Shown: positions 1 through 9,225 of the stretch, in pieces
Position numbering within the stretch: the stretch's first letter is position 1
How the letters are laid out: each line of letters starts with the position of its first letter
Origin: Mycobacterium colombiense CECT 3035
GTDB taxonomy: Bacteria > Actinomycetota > Actinomycetes > Mycobacteriales > Mycobacteriaceae
Length of the DNA: 64,000 bases
Direction: 5' to 3'
Assembly: GCF_002105755.1 (NCBI RefSeq)
Contig: NZ_CP020821.1
Span: forward strand, 930,001 to 994,000
Position numbers and translations under genes: made by a program
Notes under the pieces: generated by a model
Databases searched by the model: none
What the model was told of the DNA's origin: nothing
The model's input: the letters and a program-made list of their open reading frames with translations, nothing else

Positions 1-1471
1 CACCGCCGGGCAGATGCCGTAGCCGGCCGTCGAGCACCGCGTACTGCTGATCGGTGACCCGCTCCAGCAGGTAACGGTCGTGCGAGACGACGATCAGCGT
101 GCCCGCCCACGAGTCCAGCAGGTCCTCCATCGCGGCCAGGGTGTCGGTGTCGACGTCGTTGGTCGGCTCGTCCAGCAGCAACACGTTGGGCTCACTCAAC
201 AGCGTGAGCATCAGCTGCAGCCGCCGCCGCTCACCGCCGGAGAGGTCCTCGACGCGGGCGGACAGCTGCCCGCGCCCGAAACCGAGCCGTTCCAGCAGCT
301 GCGCCGGGGTGACCTCGCGGCCGTCCATCTGATAGCCGCCCTGCAGCCTGCCCAGCACATCGGCGATCCGGTCACCGCCGACCGCGGCCAGGGAATCGCC
401 CTGCTGGTCGAGCACCGCCAGCCGCACGGTCTTGCCGCGCTTGACCCTTCCCGCGTCCGGTGTGACTGTCCCGTCGATCAGCCCGAGCAGCGTCGACTTG
501 CCGGCGCCGTTGGCCCCGACGATGCCGGTGCGCTCGCCGGGCGCGATCCGCCACTCGACGTCACGCAGCACCGTGCGCCCGTCAAACGAGACCGACACGT
601 CGAGCAGGTCGACCACGTCCTTGCCCAGCCGCGCGGTGGCCAGCTTGGCCAGCTCGACGGTGTTGCGCAGCGGGGGCACGTCGGCGATCAGCTGGTTGGC
701 CGCCTCGATCCGGAACTTGGGTTTGGACGTCCGTGCCGGCGCCCCGCGGCGCAGCCACGCCAGCTCCTTGCGCATCAGGTTCTGCCGCTTGGCCTCGGCG
801 ACGGCGGCCATCCGGTCCCGTTCGACCCGTTGCAGGACGTAGGCCGCGTACCCGCCGTCGAACGGTTCGACGATCCCGTCGTGCACCTCCCAGGTCGTGG
901 TGGCGACCTCGTCGAGAAACCAGCGATCGTGGGTCACCAGCAGCAGCCCGCCGGTGTTGCGTGCCCAGCGCCCCCGCAGATGCTCGGCCAGCCAGGTGAT
1001 GCCCTCGATGTCCAGATGGTTGGTGGGCTCGTCCAGGGCGATGACGTCCCACTCGCCGATCAGCAACCGGGCCAGTTGCACCCGGCGGCGCTGGCCGCCG
1101 GACAGCGTGGCAACCGTTGCCTCCCAAGCGATGTCGGAGACCAGCCCGGCGACCACGTCACGGACCCGCGCGTCGCCGGCCCACTGGTGCTCGGCCGCCT
1201 CGCCGACGAGGGTGTAGCCCACGCTGTGCTGCGGGTCCAGCGTGTCGGCTTGGCTCAGCGCGCCCACCCGCAGCCCGGTGCGCCGGGTGACCCGGCCGGC
1301 GTCGGGCCGCTGCTGGCCGGTCAGCAGCCGCAGCAGGCTGGACTTGCCGTCACCGTTACGGCCGACGATCCCGATGCGCGCGCCGTCGTTGACCCCCAGC
1401 GTGATCGATGCGAAGACCACCTGAGTCGGATATTCGAGGTGTACCGCCTCAGCTCCAAGTAGGTGCGCCAC
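1..1471 (-). CDS. ABC-F family ATPase (Rv1473-like), 3' end outside window
   Basis: This is a soluble duplicated ABC ATPase with no membrane segments, typical of ABC-F proteins that act on ribosomes in translation or antibiotic protection. The GTG start at 1471 gives VAHLLGAEAVHLEYP. NBD1 has Walker A GRNGDGKSS near residue 38 and signature LSGGQRRR followed by ALDEPTNHLD. NBD2 has GANGAGKST, LSGGERRR, LLLDEPTNDVD and the H-loop VVSHDRY. The window holds about 490 codons and the family is usually about 540, so only the C-terminal end is missing. The N-terminus resembles M. tuberculosis Rv1473, annotated there as a macrolide-transport ATP-binding protein; the ABC-F assignment comes from the domain layout. 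It lies 24 bases downstream of the PAS-ANTAR gene on the same strand, so co-transcription is possible. Confidence 0.88.
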   Translation of the reverse strand, partial: MAHLLGAEAVHLEYPTQVVFASITLGVNDGARIGIVGRNGDGKSSLLRLLTGQQRPDAGRVTRRTGLRVGALSQADTLDPQHSVGYTLVGEAAEHQWAGDARVRDVVAGLVSDIAWEATVATLSGGQRRRVQLARLLIGEWDVIALDEPTNHLDIEGITWLAEHLRGRWARNTGGLLLVTHDRWFLDEVATTTWEVHDGIVEPFDGGYAAYVLQRVERDRMAAVAEAKRQNLMRKELAWLRRGAPARTSKPKFRIEAANQLIADVPPLRNTVELAKLATARLGKDVVDLLDVSVSFDGRTVLRDVEWRIAPGERTGIVGANGAGKSTLLGLIDGTVTPDAGRVKRGKTVRLAVLDQQGDSLAAVGGDRIADVLGRLQGGYQMDGREVTPAQLLERLGFGRGQLSARVEDLSGGERRRLQLMLTLLSEPNVLLLDEPTNDVDTDTLAAMEDLLDSWAGTLIVVSHDRYLLERVTDQQYAVLDGRLRHLPGG

Positions 1472-1495
1472 CGGGCCGACCCTAGCGTGGCGCCG

Positions 1496-2182
1496 CTAGC
1501 CCAGGGTCAGCAGCGCCTGGTCCACCTGGCTCTGGGTCTCCGGCGACGCCTTGCTGGCCACGGCGTCCAGGAAGCGGCTGGCGACGTCGCGCAGCTTGAG
1601 GTTCGTCTCCTGGGAACGCCACACCAGGATGTCGAAGGCCCGCTCGGCCGAGATGCCGTAGGAAGTCATCAGCACGCCCTTGGCCTGCTCGATGCGCGCC
1701 CGGGCCTCGGCCACCGCCGAGAGCACGTTGGTGATATCGGAGTGCAGTGAGTCGGTGACGTCGACGTAGAACCCCGACGTGCCGGCCAACGCACCGCTGT
1801 CGTCGAGCATCCGGTCGCCGGCGACGACGACGCAGTGGGTGCGTCCGGCGGCGTCGATGATGCGGTGCCGGCTGCTGAACGGCTTGCCCTTTGTCACCCG
1901 GTCCAGCACGGCGGCCACCTGCTCCCGGTCCTCGGGATGTTTGTGTCGCAGCAGCAGTTCCGTGGTGGGCTGCACCTGCCCGGGCTTGTAGCCGTGCATG
2001 CGTGCCACCGCATCCGACCACTCCCAGCGGTGGCCGTCGAGGTAGAACCAGTACCGGCCGACGCGCTGGGGCTCGCCGAGGCCCAACACCCGGTCGATCG
2101 CGTTCACGTCGTCTTCCTCGACGGCGTCGGGCACCGGCGCGTCGGGGCGCTTAACGGTTTCGTCGTTGGAGTTCACTGGCAT
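1496..2182 (-). CDS. PAS-ANTAR domain regulator
   Basis: Predicted RNA-binding antiterminator of 228 residues. A PAS-like sensor fold occupies roughly residues 35-155 (WFYLDGHRWEWSDAVARMHG through GTSGFYVDVTDS). A C-terminal ANTAR domain follows at about 165-215 (ARARIEQAKGVLM through ERAFDILVWRSQETN). ANTAR domains bind paired RNA hairpins and suppress termination; the PAS ligand is unknown. I chose the ATG at 2182 because GGGGA lies about 9 bases upstream; an in-frame ATG at 2215 would add 11 unlikely residues. A second PAS-ANTAR gene occurs at 55901-56647. Targets cannot be inferred from this sequence. Confidence 0.85.
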   Translation of the reverse strand: MPVNSNDETVKRPDAPVPDAVEEDDVNAIDRVLGLGEPQRVGRYWFYLDGHRWEWSDAVARMHGYKPGQVQPTTELLLRHKHPEDREQVAAVLDRVTKGKPFSSRHRIIDAAGRTHCVVVAGDRMLDDSGALAGTSGFYVDVTDSLHSDITNVLSAVAEARARIEQAKGVLMTSYGISAERAFDILVWRSQETNLKLRDVASRFLDAVASKASPETQSQVDQALLTLG

Positions 2183-2283
2183 CGTGTGTTTCCCCAATCC
2201 GCTTTGTGAAAACATTGGCGTATCGATTCCCGTTTTTGCGCGCGTTCATGCCTCGCCTGATGCGGGTGTACAGGGCCTGACGG

Positions 2284-3390
2284 TCACGCCGTCCGATAGC
2301 GCTCGGCATCTTGGTGTTTGAACTCCAGGCCGAACCCCGGCCGGTGCTGGTCGGGTCGCAATGCGCCGCCCTCGGGCGGCAGCGCGCCGTCGAAGAGCAG
2401 GTGTTCGATGCGGTGGTGGTCGTGGAAGTACTCCAGATGCCGCAGGTTGGGGATGCTGGTGGCCACGTGGGCGTGCAGGTTGGGAGCGCAGTGCCCCGAG
2501 ACGTCCACGTTGTAGGAGGCGGCGACGGCCGCGGCGCGCACCCAGTCGGTGATGCCCCCGCAGCGAGTGACGTCGATCTGCAGGCAGTCGACGGCGTCGG
2601 CGGCGAGCATGCGGTTGAAGTACGCCAGGTCGTAGCCGTACTCACCGGCGGTGACGTCCGGTGTCACCTGGTCGCGCACCTCGCGCAACCCGTCGAGGTC
2701 GTCGGAGGACACGGGCTCTTCGAACCACGTGACACCGTGGTCGGCCATCGCGTGGGCCACCCGGATCGCCTGCTTGCGGTCGTAGCCGCCGTTGGCGTCG
2801 ACGTACAATTCGACGTCTGGTCCGATCACCCTGCGCGCCAAGGCAATCCGATCCAGATCGCGGGTCACGTCGGAGCCCCATGACTCACCGATCTTGATCT
2901 TCACCCGGGGGATCTTCCACTCGTCGACCCAGCGTTCGAGTTGGGTGCGGGTGGTGCGCTCGTCGTAGGTGGTGAAGCCGCCGCTGCCGTAGATCGGCAC
3001 CTCCGCGTGCGCCATGCCGAGCAGCCGGCAGACCGGCAGATCCAGCAGCTTTCCCTTGAGGTCCCACAGCGCGGTGTCGACCGCGGAGATCGCGCACGAC
3101 GCCAGCCCGGGCCGCCCGTTGTTGCGCATCGCCGTCACCATCGACCCCCACCGCGCCGGGATGTCGATGGCGCTGTGGCCGGTGAGCGCGCCGGCCAGCT
3201 TGCCGGAGATCAGCTTGGCGCACGCCCCGTCGGCGTAGGTGTAGCCGATTCCGCGGCGGCCACCCGCAGCGACCTCGGCCAGCACCAGCGTGGTGGACGT
3301 CCAGGACAGGGTGCCGTCGGCTTCCGGTGCGTCGGTGGGGATTTCGTAGACCTGCGCGGTGACCTCCTCGATCCGCGCGTAGGGAGTCAT
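2284..3390 (-). CDS. Enolase-superfamily (mandelate racemase/MLE type) enzyme
   Basis: 368-residue member of the mandelate racemase/muconate lactonizing group, which abstracts a proton alpha to a carboxylate; many members are sugar-acid dehydratases. Visible landmarks are the KxK base motif (VKIKIG, about residue 164), metal ligands in YVDANGGY (about 197), WFEEPVS (about 224) and TAGEYGYD (about 247), and a His in SGHCAPN (about 298). The start ATG at 3390 overlaps the SDR stop by 4 bases (ATGA), so the two are translationally coupled. It is the last gene of a leftward operon with GH15, GMC and SDR enzymes, which fits a sugar-acid substrate, but specificity cannot be read from sequence alone. 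Confidence 0.88.
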   Translation of the reverse strand: MTPYARIEEVTAQVYEIPTDAPEADGTLSWTSTTLVLAEVAAGGRRGIGYTYADGACAKLISGKLAGALTGHSAIDIPARWGSMVTAMRNNGRPGLASCAISAVDTALWDLKGKLLDLPVCRLLGMAHAEVPIYGSGGFTTYDERTTRTQLERWVDEWKIPRVKIKIGESWGSDVTRDLDRIALARRVIGPDVELYVDANGGYDRKQAIRVAHAMADHGVTWFEEPVSSDDLDGLREVRDQVTPDVTAGEYGYDLAYFNRMLAADAVDCLQIDVTRCGGITDWVRAAAVAASYNVDVSGHCAPNLHAHVATSIPNLRHLEYFHDHHRIEHLLFDGALPPEGGALRPDQHRPGFGLEFKHQDAERYRTA

Positions 3391-4403
3391 CGCGCCCACC
3401 GGCGGCCCGCCCGGGCCGCGAACCAGGCGCCCACACCGGCGGCGCTGAGCGCGCCGGAGCCGCTGACGATCGGATGTTGGGACGCCCACAATTGCGGGCT
3501 GTGGGCGTGCGACTGGTCGTCGAACTGGCCGCGCGGGCCGTGGTCGGTGCCCGGCTCGGAGTCCAGCGGCTGCCAGAGGTTGTGGGGCCGGTCGCGGCTG
3601 ACGTGTTCTTTGGTCTGCTGCGAGTCGTATCCGGTGCGGCCGAGGTAGCGGTCCAGCAGCGGCGCGACGAACTTCTGCCCCAGCAGGGTCACCATGGTGG
3701 AATCGCCGACCCAGAACTGTTTGCGCCCTGGGTGATCGGCGGCGTACAGCACGCCGCGGGCGGCGACCTCGGGCTGGTAGATCGGCGGCACCGGCTGGGG
3801 ATGGCGGGGCAGCCGGGACAGCACCCAGGAGAATTGCGGGGTGTTCACCGCGGGCATCTGCACGACGGTGATCCGCACCTTCGAGCCCTCGTGAAACAGC
3901 TCGCAGCGCACCGATTCGGTGAATCCGTTGATGGCGTGCTTGGCGCCGCAATAGGCCGACTGCAGCGGGATCGATCGCTGGCTGAGCGCCGAGCCCACCT
4001 GCACGATGGTGCCCCGGTTGCGGGGGCGCATCTTGGCCAGCGCCGCCATGGTGCCGTGCACGTACCCGAGGTAGGACACCTCGGTCACGCGCTTGAACTC
4101 CTCGGCGCTGATCTCGGTGAACGGCGCGAACACCGACGTGAACGCGACGTTGACCCAGACGTCGATGGGACCGAAGGCGGCTTCGGCCTCGTCGGCCGCG
4201 GCGACGACGGCCGAGTGGTCGGCCACGTCGGTCGGGATGGCCAGCGCCTTGCCGCCGCCGGCCTCGACGTCGCGAGCGGCCCCGTCGAGCCCCGCGGCGC
4301 CGCGGGCGAGCAGGACGACATTGGCGCCACGTTGCCCGAATTGTTGGGCGGTGGCGCGGCCGATGCCCGCGCTGGCTCCGGTGATCACCACTGTCTGTGT
4401 CAT
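3387..4403 (-). CDS. Short-chain dehydrogenase/reductase
   Basis: NAD(P)-dependent oxidoreductase of 338 residues, longer than the usual 250-280 because of a C-terminal extension after about residue 250. The Rossmann motif TGASAGIG is at the N-terminus. The catalytic Ser lies in QVGSALSQ and the catalytic pair in AYCGAKHA (YxxxK). The C-terminal part (NLWQPLDSEPGTDHG onward) is rich in polar residues and ends in a short Ala-rich stretch. The start ATG at 4403 lies 30 bases after the GH15 stop; its stop overlaps the enolase-superfamily start. It probably supplies one redox step in the operon's carbohydrate pathway; the substrate is unknown. Confidence 0.87.
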   Translation of the reverse strand: MTQTVVITGASAGIGRATAQQFGQRGANVVLLARGAAGLDGAARDVEAGGGKALAIPTDVADHSAVVAAADEAEAAFGPIDVWVNVAFTSVFAPFTEISAEEFKRVTEVSYLGYVHGTMAALAKMRPRNRGTIVQVGSALSQRSIPLQSAYCGAKHAINGFTESVRCELFHEGSKVRITVVQMPAVNTPQFSWVLSRLPRHPQPVPPIYQPEVAARGVLYAADHPGRKQFWVGDSTMVTLLGQKFVAPLLDRYLGRTGYDSQQTKEHVSRDRPHNLWQPLDSEPGTDHGPRGQFDDQSHAHSPQLWASQHPIVSGSGALSAAGVGAWFAARAGRRWAR

Positions 4404-4433
4404 CGTGGAAATGCCTTTCGCTCGCTCCGGTAG

Positions 4434-6224
4434 TCACTCATGGTGGGCGTCATCGTCGGTGAGGGTCGCCGTGCATTCGAGCATCAGCGCGTGCGCGAAC
4501 GCCTGGGGCAGGTTGCCGCGGAGCTGGCGCTGCCGCACGTCGTATTCCTCGCAGAACAGACCGGGTGGGCCGCACGCGGCTCTGTTGCGCTCGAACCAGC
4601 GCATCGCGCAATGGCCATGGCCCTGTTGATCTTCGGCCAGCGCCATCATGAACCCGCAGAGCAGGAAGGCGCCCTCGGCGTCGCCGAGGTCGCGCTCATC
4701 GTGCCGGAATCGGTAGACGAACCCGTCGTCGGTGAGTTCCCGGCGAACCGCGTCCAGGGTGGCCCGGGTGCGGGGGTCGTCGGCGGGCACGGCGCCGCGC
4801 ACGGGTGGCAGCAACAGTGACGCGTCGACGCCCGTCAACCGCGGGCTGCGCTGCCAATAACCGTGTGGGTGCAGGCTGTTCGACGCGGTGTCGGCCAGGA
4901 TCGCGTCCGCCAGCGAGGCGCAGGCCGCCACCTCGGGACCGGCGCCGGCCAGTTTCGCGACGGCGCGCAACCCGGCCACGCAGGCCAGCCGGGACTGCGT
5001 CCAGTGCTCGTCGTGGATCTCCCAGACCCCGGCATCCGGTTCGCGCCAGCGCTTTTCGATGGCCGCGACGGCCGCCTGCACGGCGCGCCACCCGTCGGCG
5101 TCGAGCCGGTCGGCGGCGCCCGCCTTGGCCAGCAGCTGCAGCGCCTCGCCGAAGACGTCGAGCTGGAATTGCTGGTTGACCCAGTTGCCGACCTTGTCGG
5201 CGCCGCCGGGATAGCCGGGCAGGTCGAGCGTTCGTTCGCTGGGCACCGCGCCGCCGGTGACGGTGTAGGCGGGTTTGAGGTTCGGGCCGTCGTCGAGCAG
5301 CCGGGCGCCGACGAATTCGACCGCCGCGTCCAGCAATTCGGTCGTGCCGACGGCGGCGGCGGCCATGCCGGCGTAAACCTGGTCGCGGATCCAGGCGTAC
5401 CGATAGTCGTAGTTCTGATTGGTGTGGGCCCTCTCGGGCAGGCTCATCGTGGCCGCGGCCACCATGCCGCCCCCGCTGCTGGTCAGCCCGCGCAGCACCG
5501 CGTAGGAGTGCCGGCCGTCGCGGGGTGCGATGGTGCAATCCAGGCTGGGCATGCTGCGCTGCCAGGCGGCCGCGGTGGCGTCCCAGGCCAGATCGGGGTC
5601 GGGGGGCTGGTCGGGCAACGCGTGTTCGGACAGCTCCAACACCAGGTCGTGTTCCTGGCCCTCCTCGAGCGTGATCTCGCAGGTGAGCAGCTCGCTTTTG
5701 TCGTGCGCGGCTTTGAGGGTGTGCGCGTCGCAGCCGGCCAGCCAGCGCCAGCGCAACCGGCCCGACCGGCCGCTCCACACCCCGCCATCACGGCTCGGCT
5801 GGCCGAGGCCGTGCCGGCCGAATGCCGCGCCGGGGGCCATCAGCACCCGCACCCGCGCCGTCCCTCGGCACACCGTGAGTCGCCGCAGCAGCACCACCCG
5901 GTCGCGGTCACCCGGAAAGGCCAGCGCCTCACGGCATTCCACGATGCCGTCGCGGGTGATCCAGCGGTTGCGCCAGATCAGGGTGCCCGGCTCGTAATAG
6001 CCGCCCCACACGTGCCGGACGTCGATCGGGGTGATCGCGTAAACACCGCCGCCGCCAATGAGATTGGAGAAGACGGCATCGGAGTCCCAGTGCGGCGCGC
6101 ACATCCACGCCACGTCGCCCTGGGGCCCGAGCAGCGCGCCGCGTTCGCCGTCGGCGAGCAGCGCGTACTCACGCAGCACCCGGGGCGCAAAGGTGGTCTC
6201 GATGTCGATCGTTCGGTCAGCCAC
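4434..6224 (-). CDS. Glycoside hydrolase family 15 (glucoamylase/trehalase-like)
   Basis: Protein of 596 residues with the bacterial GH15 layout: an N-terminal beta-sandwich domain (about 1-220) and a C-terminal (alpha/alpha)6 barrel. Barrel signatures include YDYRYAWIRDQVYAGMAA, the GVWEIHDEHW segment with a likely catalytic Glu near residue 400, and LFCEEYD near 557 with the second Glu. Mycobacterial relatives hydrolyse trehalose or alpha-glucans, so either is possible here. No signal peptide is visible (MADRTIDIETTFAPRVLREY), so it acts in the cytoplasm. The start lies inside the GMC gene's 3' end (8-base overlap, 6217-6224), showing it belongs to the same operon. Confidence 0.9.
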   Translation of the reverse strand: MADRTIDIETTFAPRVLREYALLADGERGALLGPQGDVAWMCAPHWDSDAVFSNLIGGGGVYAITPIDVRHVWGGYYEPGTLIWRNRWITRDGIVECREALAFPGDRDRVVLLRRLTVCRGTARVRVLMAPGAAFGRHGLGQPSRDGGVWSGRSGRLRWRWLAGCDAHTLKAAHDKSELLTCEITLEEGQEHDLVLELSEHALPDQPPDPDLAWDATAAAWQRSMPSLDCTIAPRDGRHSYAVLRGLTSSGGGMVAAATMSLPERAHTNQNYDYRYAWIRDQVYAGMAAAAVGTTELLDAAVEFVGARLLDDGPNLKPAYTVTGGAVPSERTLDLPGYPGGADKVGNWVNQQFQLDVFGEALQLLAKAGAADRLDADGWRAVQAAVAAIEKRWREPDAGVWEIHDEHWTQSRLACVAGLRAVAKLAGAGPEVAACASLADAILADTASNSLHPHGYWQRSPRLTGVDASLLLPPVRGAVPADDPRTRATLDAVRRELTDDGFVYRFRHDERDLGDAEGAFLLCGFMMALAEDQQGHGHCAMRWFERNRAACGPPGLFCEEYDVRQRQLRGNLPQAFAHALMLECTATLTDDDAHHE

Positions 6225-7914
6225 GGACTCCCGCCTCCGACCTCCGTCCCGCGCGGGTATCGATCTTCCCTCCTGCCAACCGCTCGGCGAGCCGGGAGGC
6301 CAGCGCCATGATGGTCAGCGCGGGGTTCGCCGAGCCCTGGGTGGGGCACACCGAGCCGTCGGCGAGGAACAGGTTCGGCACGCCCCACACCCGGTGATCG
6401 GAGTCGACGACCGAGTTCTCCGGGCCGGTGCCCATGCGGGCGCCGCCGATCAGGTGGGCGAAGCGCTCGATGGTGAGCACGTCCTGGGCGTCGGCGGCGT
6501 GCAGGATGTCACCGATCACCTTGGTGGAGTAGGCCATGTTGGCTTTGTCGTTGTCGCACAGTGTGTAGTCGAACCGGGCCACCGGAATGCCGTACGGATC
6601 CTTCTCGTCGGCCAGCGTCACGCGGTTGTCCGGCAGTGGCAACAGCTCGTTGAGCACGCCGACGGTTGCCCAGTGGTTGTAGTCGCGCATGTACTCGCGC
6701 AGGGCACGGCCCCAATGGCCGTCCGCCAGCACGTGTTCGGCCCAGCCGATGGGCATCGGCGACACGGTCTGGATGGCGAAGCCGCGGGCGAACCCGCGCG
6801 AGAGGTCGGTCTCGTAGAACTGTTCGGACGTCACCTCCGGGGGCGGCGCCTTGTACATCCGGACCTCCTCGGACCACCGGCCCGCGGACTGGGTGGCGCC
6901 CTGCACCATCACGTAGCGCCCTACCTGATCGTCGTTGTTGCCCAGCCCGTTCGGAAACCGGTCGCTGGTCGAGTTCAACAGCAGTCGCGGTGTCTCGATC
7001 GAATATCCAGCAATCGCAACCACTTTGGCTCGCTGCAGCCGTTCCTTGCCGCCGATCTCGTCGTAATAGACCACGCCCCGGGCGGCGCCGCTCTGGTCGA
7101 GCTCCACGCGGGAGGCCATGCAGTTGGCGCGGATCTCCACGGCGTGGGCCAGCGCGTCGGGCAGGTGCGTGACGTACGGGCTGGCCTTGGCGTTGACCTT
7201 GCAGCCCTGCAGGCAGTAGCCACGGTAGATGCAGTGCGGGCGGTTGCCGAAGGTGCCGTTGACGATGCCGACGGGCCCCACCCGCATCTCGATCCCGAGC
7301 TTGAGCGCTCCCCGCCAGATCTTGGCGGCCGCACCCGAAATAGGGTGCGGTGCAAAGGGGTAGCGGTGCGGATCGCCCCAGGGCCAGTTCTGTCCGGCCA
7401 CCGGCAGCTCGAGTTCGACCTGCTCGTAGTGACGGCGGATGTCCTGGTAGCGGATGGGCCAGTCCGCCCCGACCCCGTCGCGCGTGTAGGTCTCGAAGTC
7501 GCTGGGGTGGAAGCGCGGCGTGTACCCGGCGTAGTGCACCATGGACCCGCCCACGCCACGTCCGGAGTTGTTCTTGCCCAGCTCGATTGGGTCGTCGCCG
7601 CCGATGATGCGTTTCTGCGTCCAGTAGAGCGCGTGCGACCCGGCCTCGTCGGACACCCAGTCCTCGTCGGGGTGCCAGAACGGGCCGGCCTCGAGGATCA
7701 CCACCCGCCAGCCCTCCCGCGCCAGCCGCTGCGCCAGCACCGAGCCGCCGGCCCCGGCGCCCACCACAACCAGATCGACCTCGTCGTCGTCGGCGTAGCG
7801 GCGCATGGTCTTCTCGCCGGGCAGGTCGCGGCTGTGCACGTCGAGCAGGAATCGTGAATCGTTGTCCTTGGGTTCGACCGCGCCCTTGAACAGCCCTCGT
7901 AAGAAGTCGCCCAT
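6217..7914 (-). CDS. GMC-family FAD oxidoreductase
   Basis: 565-residue flavoprotein that oxidises alcohols or polyols. The FAD-binding motif VVVGAGAGGSVLAQRL lies near residue 50. The GMC C-terminus has a conserved His-bearing segment (RFAHLIGGARMG) and the closing SANPALTIMALASRL. The Cys-bearing segment HCIYRGYCLQGCK resembles that of gluconate/sorbitol dehydrogenase large subunits that pair with a small subunit. The start ATG at 7914 overlaps the stop of the upstream subunit gene by one base. With the upstream gene it likely forms a membrane-linked sugar or polyol dehydrogenase; the substrate is not identifiable. Confidence 0.9.
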   Translation of the reverse strand: MGDFLRGLFKGAVEPKDNDSRFLLDVHSRDLPGEKTMRRYADDDEVDLVVVGAGAGGSVLAQRLAREGWRVVILEAGPFWHPDEDWVSDEAGSHALYWTQKRIIGGDDPIELGKNNSGRGVGGSMVHYAGYTPRFHPSDFETYTRDGVGADWPIRYQDIRRHYEQVELELPVAGQNWPWGDPHRYPFAPHPISGAAAKIWRGALKLGIEMRVGPVGIVNGTFGNRPHCIYRGYCLQGCKVNAKASPYVTHLPDALAHAVEIRANCMASRVELDQSGAARGVVYYDEIGGKERLQRAKVVAIAGYSIETPRLLLNSTSDRFPNGLGNNDDQVGRYVMVQGATQSAGRWSEEVRMYKAPPPEVTSEQFYETDLSRGFARGFAIQTVSPMPIGWAEHVLADGHWGRALREYMRDYNHWATVGVLNELLPLPDNRVTLADEKDPYGIPVARFDYTLCDNDKANMAYSTKVIGDILHAADAQDVLTIERFAHLIGGARMGTGPENSVVDSDHRVWGVPNLFLADGSVCPTQGSANPALTIMALASRLAERLAGGKIDTRAGRRSEAGVRG

Positions 7915-8660
7915 CACAACTCCCCGTTGTTCACGATTTGCACCGGATCCTCGTCGGTGGCCCCGCGGGTCTCGTACGGTTCGCGCGCGGAGGCCGGCCC
8001 GGTGGCGCCACCGAGGCGCATGAAGCCGCGCGGGTAGGCGGGGCCGCCGAACCCGATCTCGTTCCACGCCCAGGGGTGGGAGTAGAAGCCCGACAACGTC
8101 ATTCGCATGCATACCGACCACGCCCGCTTGACGTTCAGGCTCTCCCACGCCCCGCCCTGCAGATCCGCCTGCGAGAACTTGTCGACGATCGCCTCGCGGG
8201 TGGTGATATCGGCGCCGGCGAACGACGCTGCGCCGTAATGAGTCCGCGCCGTCTCGTCGAGCCCGCGCAGCACCAGCCGCCAGGTGTCGCGGTCGTCGGG
8301 CATGTCGGCGTACTGGTAGCCGTCGAGGCGCCCGTCGGCGAGTTTGGAGTCGACCGACTCGGCCGCCGGCACCCGCGGGTCGACGTCCTGCGCCAGCACC
8401 GTGTCGCAGAAGGCGCGCAGGCACGGCTCCTCTTCGGGTGTGAAAAACCGCAAGGGCCCAGGCGGTTCGAGCCGGGCCAGCACGACCTTGCGGGTGGCCT
8501 CGTCCCAGGTGTCGGCGGTTTCCAGCACGTCGTAATCGGGGTAGCGCCCGATCATCTGCGGCGTGACGCCGCGGCGCTGCTTGGGCAGCCAGGACGGGTG
8601 CGGCGGCTTGCCGTCGGGGCGCAGGTTGGGCAGGTGGTCGGGGCGTGAGGTGTTGGCCAT
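7914..8660 (-). CDS. Gluconate 2-dehydrogenase subunit 3-like protein
   Basis: Small-subunit protein of 248 residues. The region LRFFTPEEEPCLRAFCDTVL resembles the start of gluconate 2-dehydrogenase subunit 3 domains, which partner GMC flavoproteins. It then carries a helical region and a C-terminal segment typical of mycobacterial forms (GFYSHPWAWNEIGFGGPAYP). No clear Tat or Sec signal is present, unlike the periplasmic gluconate enzyme. It starts at ATG 8660 and is directly followed by the GMC gene with a one-base overlap. The pairing supports one heteromeric dehydrogenase, but export and electron acceptor are unresolved. Confidence 0.8.
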   Translation of the reverse strand: MANTSRPDHLPNLRPDGKPPHPSWLPKQRRGVTPQMIGRYPDYDVLETADTWDEATRKVVLARLEPPGPLRFFTPEEEPCLRAFCDTVLAQDVDPRVPAAESVDSKLADGRLDGYQYADMPDDRDTWRLVLRGLDETARTHYGAASFAGADITTREAIVDKFSQADLQGGAWESLNVKRAWSVCMRMTLSGFYSHPWAWNEIGFGGPAYPRGFMRLGGATGPASAREPYETRGATDEDPVQIVNNGEL

Positions 8661-8678
8661 CTCAGATATCCCAGCGCC

Positions 8679-9185
8679 CTAACCGCGGAACCGTTCGCGG
8701 CGCAGTATCGACGCCAGCAACCCCATCCCGCCGACCATGCACATCAGTCCCGGCGCCGCGATCGGCGGCCCCATCGGCACGTTGTACGACGCGTTCTTCC
8801 AGCCGCCCGGCTTGCGCGCGACCCCACGGGCGTGCAGGTATTCGCCCATCAGTCCATTGGCGGTATAGATGCCCGCGGTGAGCGGGAGCCAGGTTTTGGC
8901 CCAGCGCTTTGAGAACACCCCGCCGATTCCGGCGACGACCACCGGCGGGGTCACCACGATCGGGCTCCACATCCATTTGTTGCCGAAGCTGGCTTTGTAG
9001 TGCTCGAAATAGATTTCGGCCGTCGTGACCAGAGCCGCCACGGCGGTCAGCCCGGACAGCGAGCGCTCGAATCGGCCGTGCGCGACGTCGTACAGCGCCC
9101 GCCCGGCCAGATGTTGGACCTCGCCGAGTCCGTCGCCGCCGGCGGTGCGGCCTTTCAACCGTCCGCCGTTGCCCAGCAACAACAT
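8679..9185 (-). CDS. Small multi-pass membrane protein of the GMC operon
   Basis: Unrecognised 168-residue protein with about three hydrophobic segments: LSGLTAVAALVTTAEIYFEH, WSPIVVTPPVVVAGIGGVF and APGLMCMVGGMGLLASIL. The preceding sequence GAAAGGG suits an ATG at 9185; another in-frame ATG lies at 9191, directly against the ribosome site. It sits 18 bases upstream of the dehydrogenase small-subunit gene in the same direction. This position suggests a membrane anchor or electron-transfer partner for the GMC pair, which is inference. No heme ligand motif (CxxCH) is visible. Confidence 0.7.
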   Translation of the reverse strand: MLLLGNGGRLKGRTAGGDGLGEVQHLAGRALYDVAHGRFERSLSGLTAVAALVTTAEIYFEHYKASFGNKWMWSPIVVTPPVVVAGIGGVFSKRWAKTWLPLTAGIYTANGLMGEYLHARGVARKPGGWKNASYNVPMGPPIAAPGLMCMVGGMGLLASILRRERFRG

Positions 9186-9225
9186 GTGCATCCCTTTCTC
9201 GCTCGCGTTCGTGCCGGGCCGGCGG

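Noticed and set aside
80..1462. 460-codon plus-strand open frame opposite the ABC-F gene
   Set aside because: It is antisense to a gene with clear ABC motifs; its product is low-complexity Gln/Gly/Val-rich, typical of the shadow frame of GC-rich code.
2284..4437. Single 717-residue SDR/enolase fusion frame on the minus strand
   Set aside because: The first half is an out-of-frame reading of the SDR; two separate genes with ATGA overlap explain both domains.
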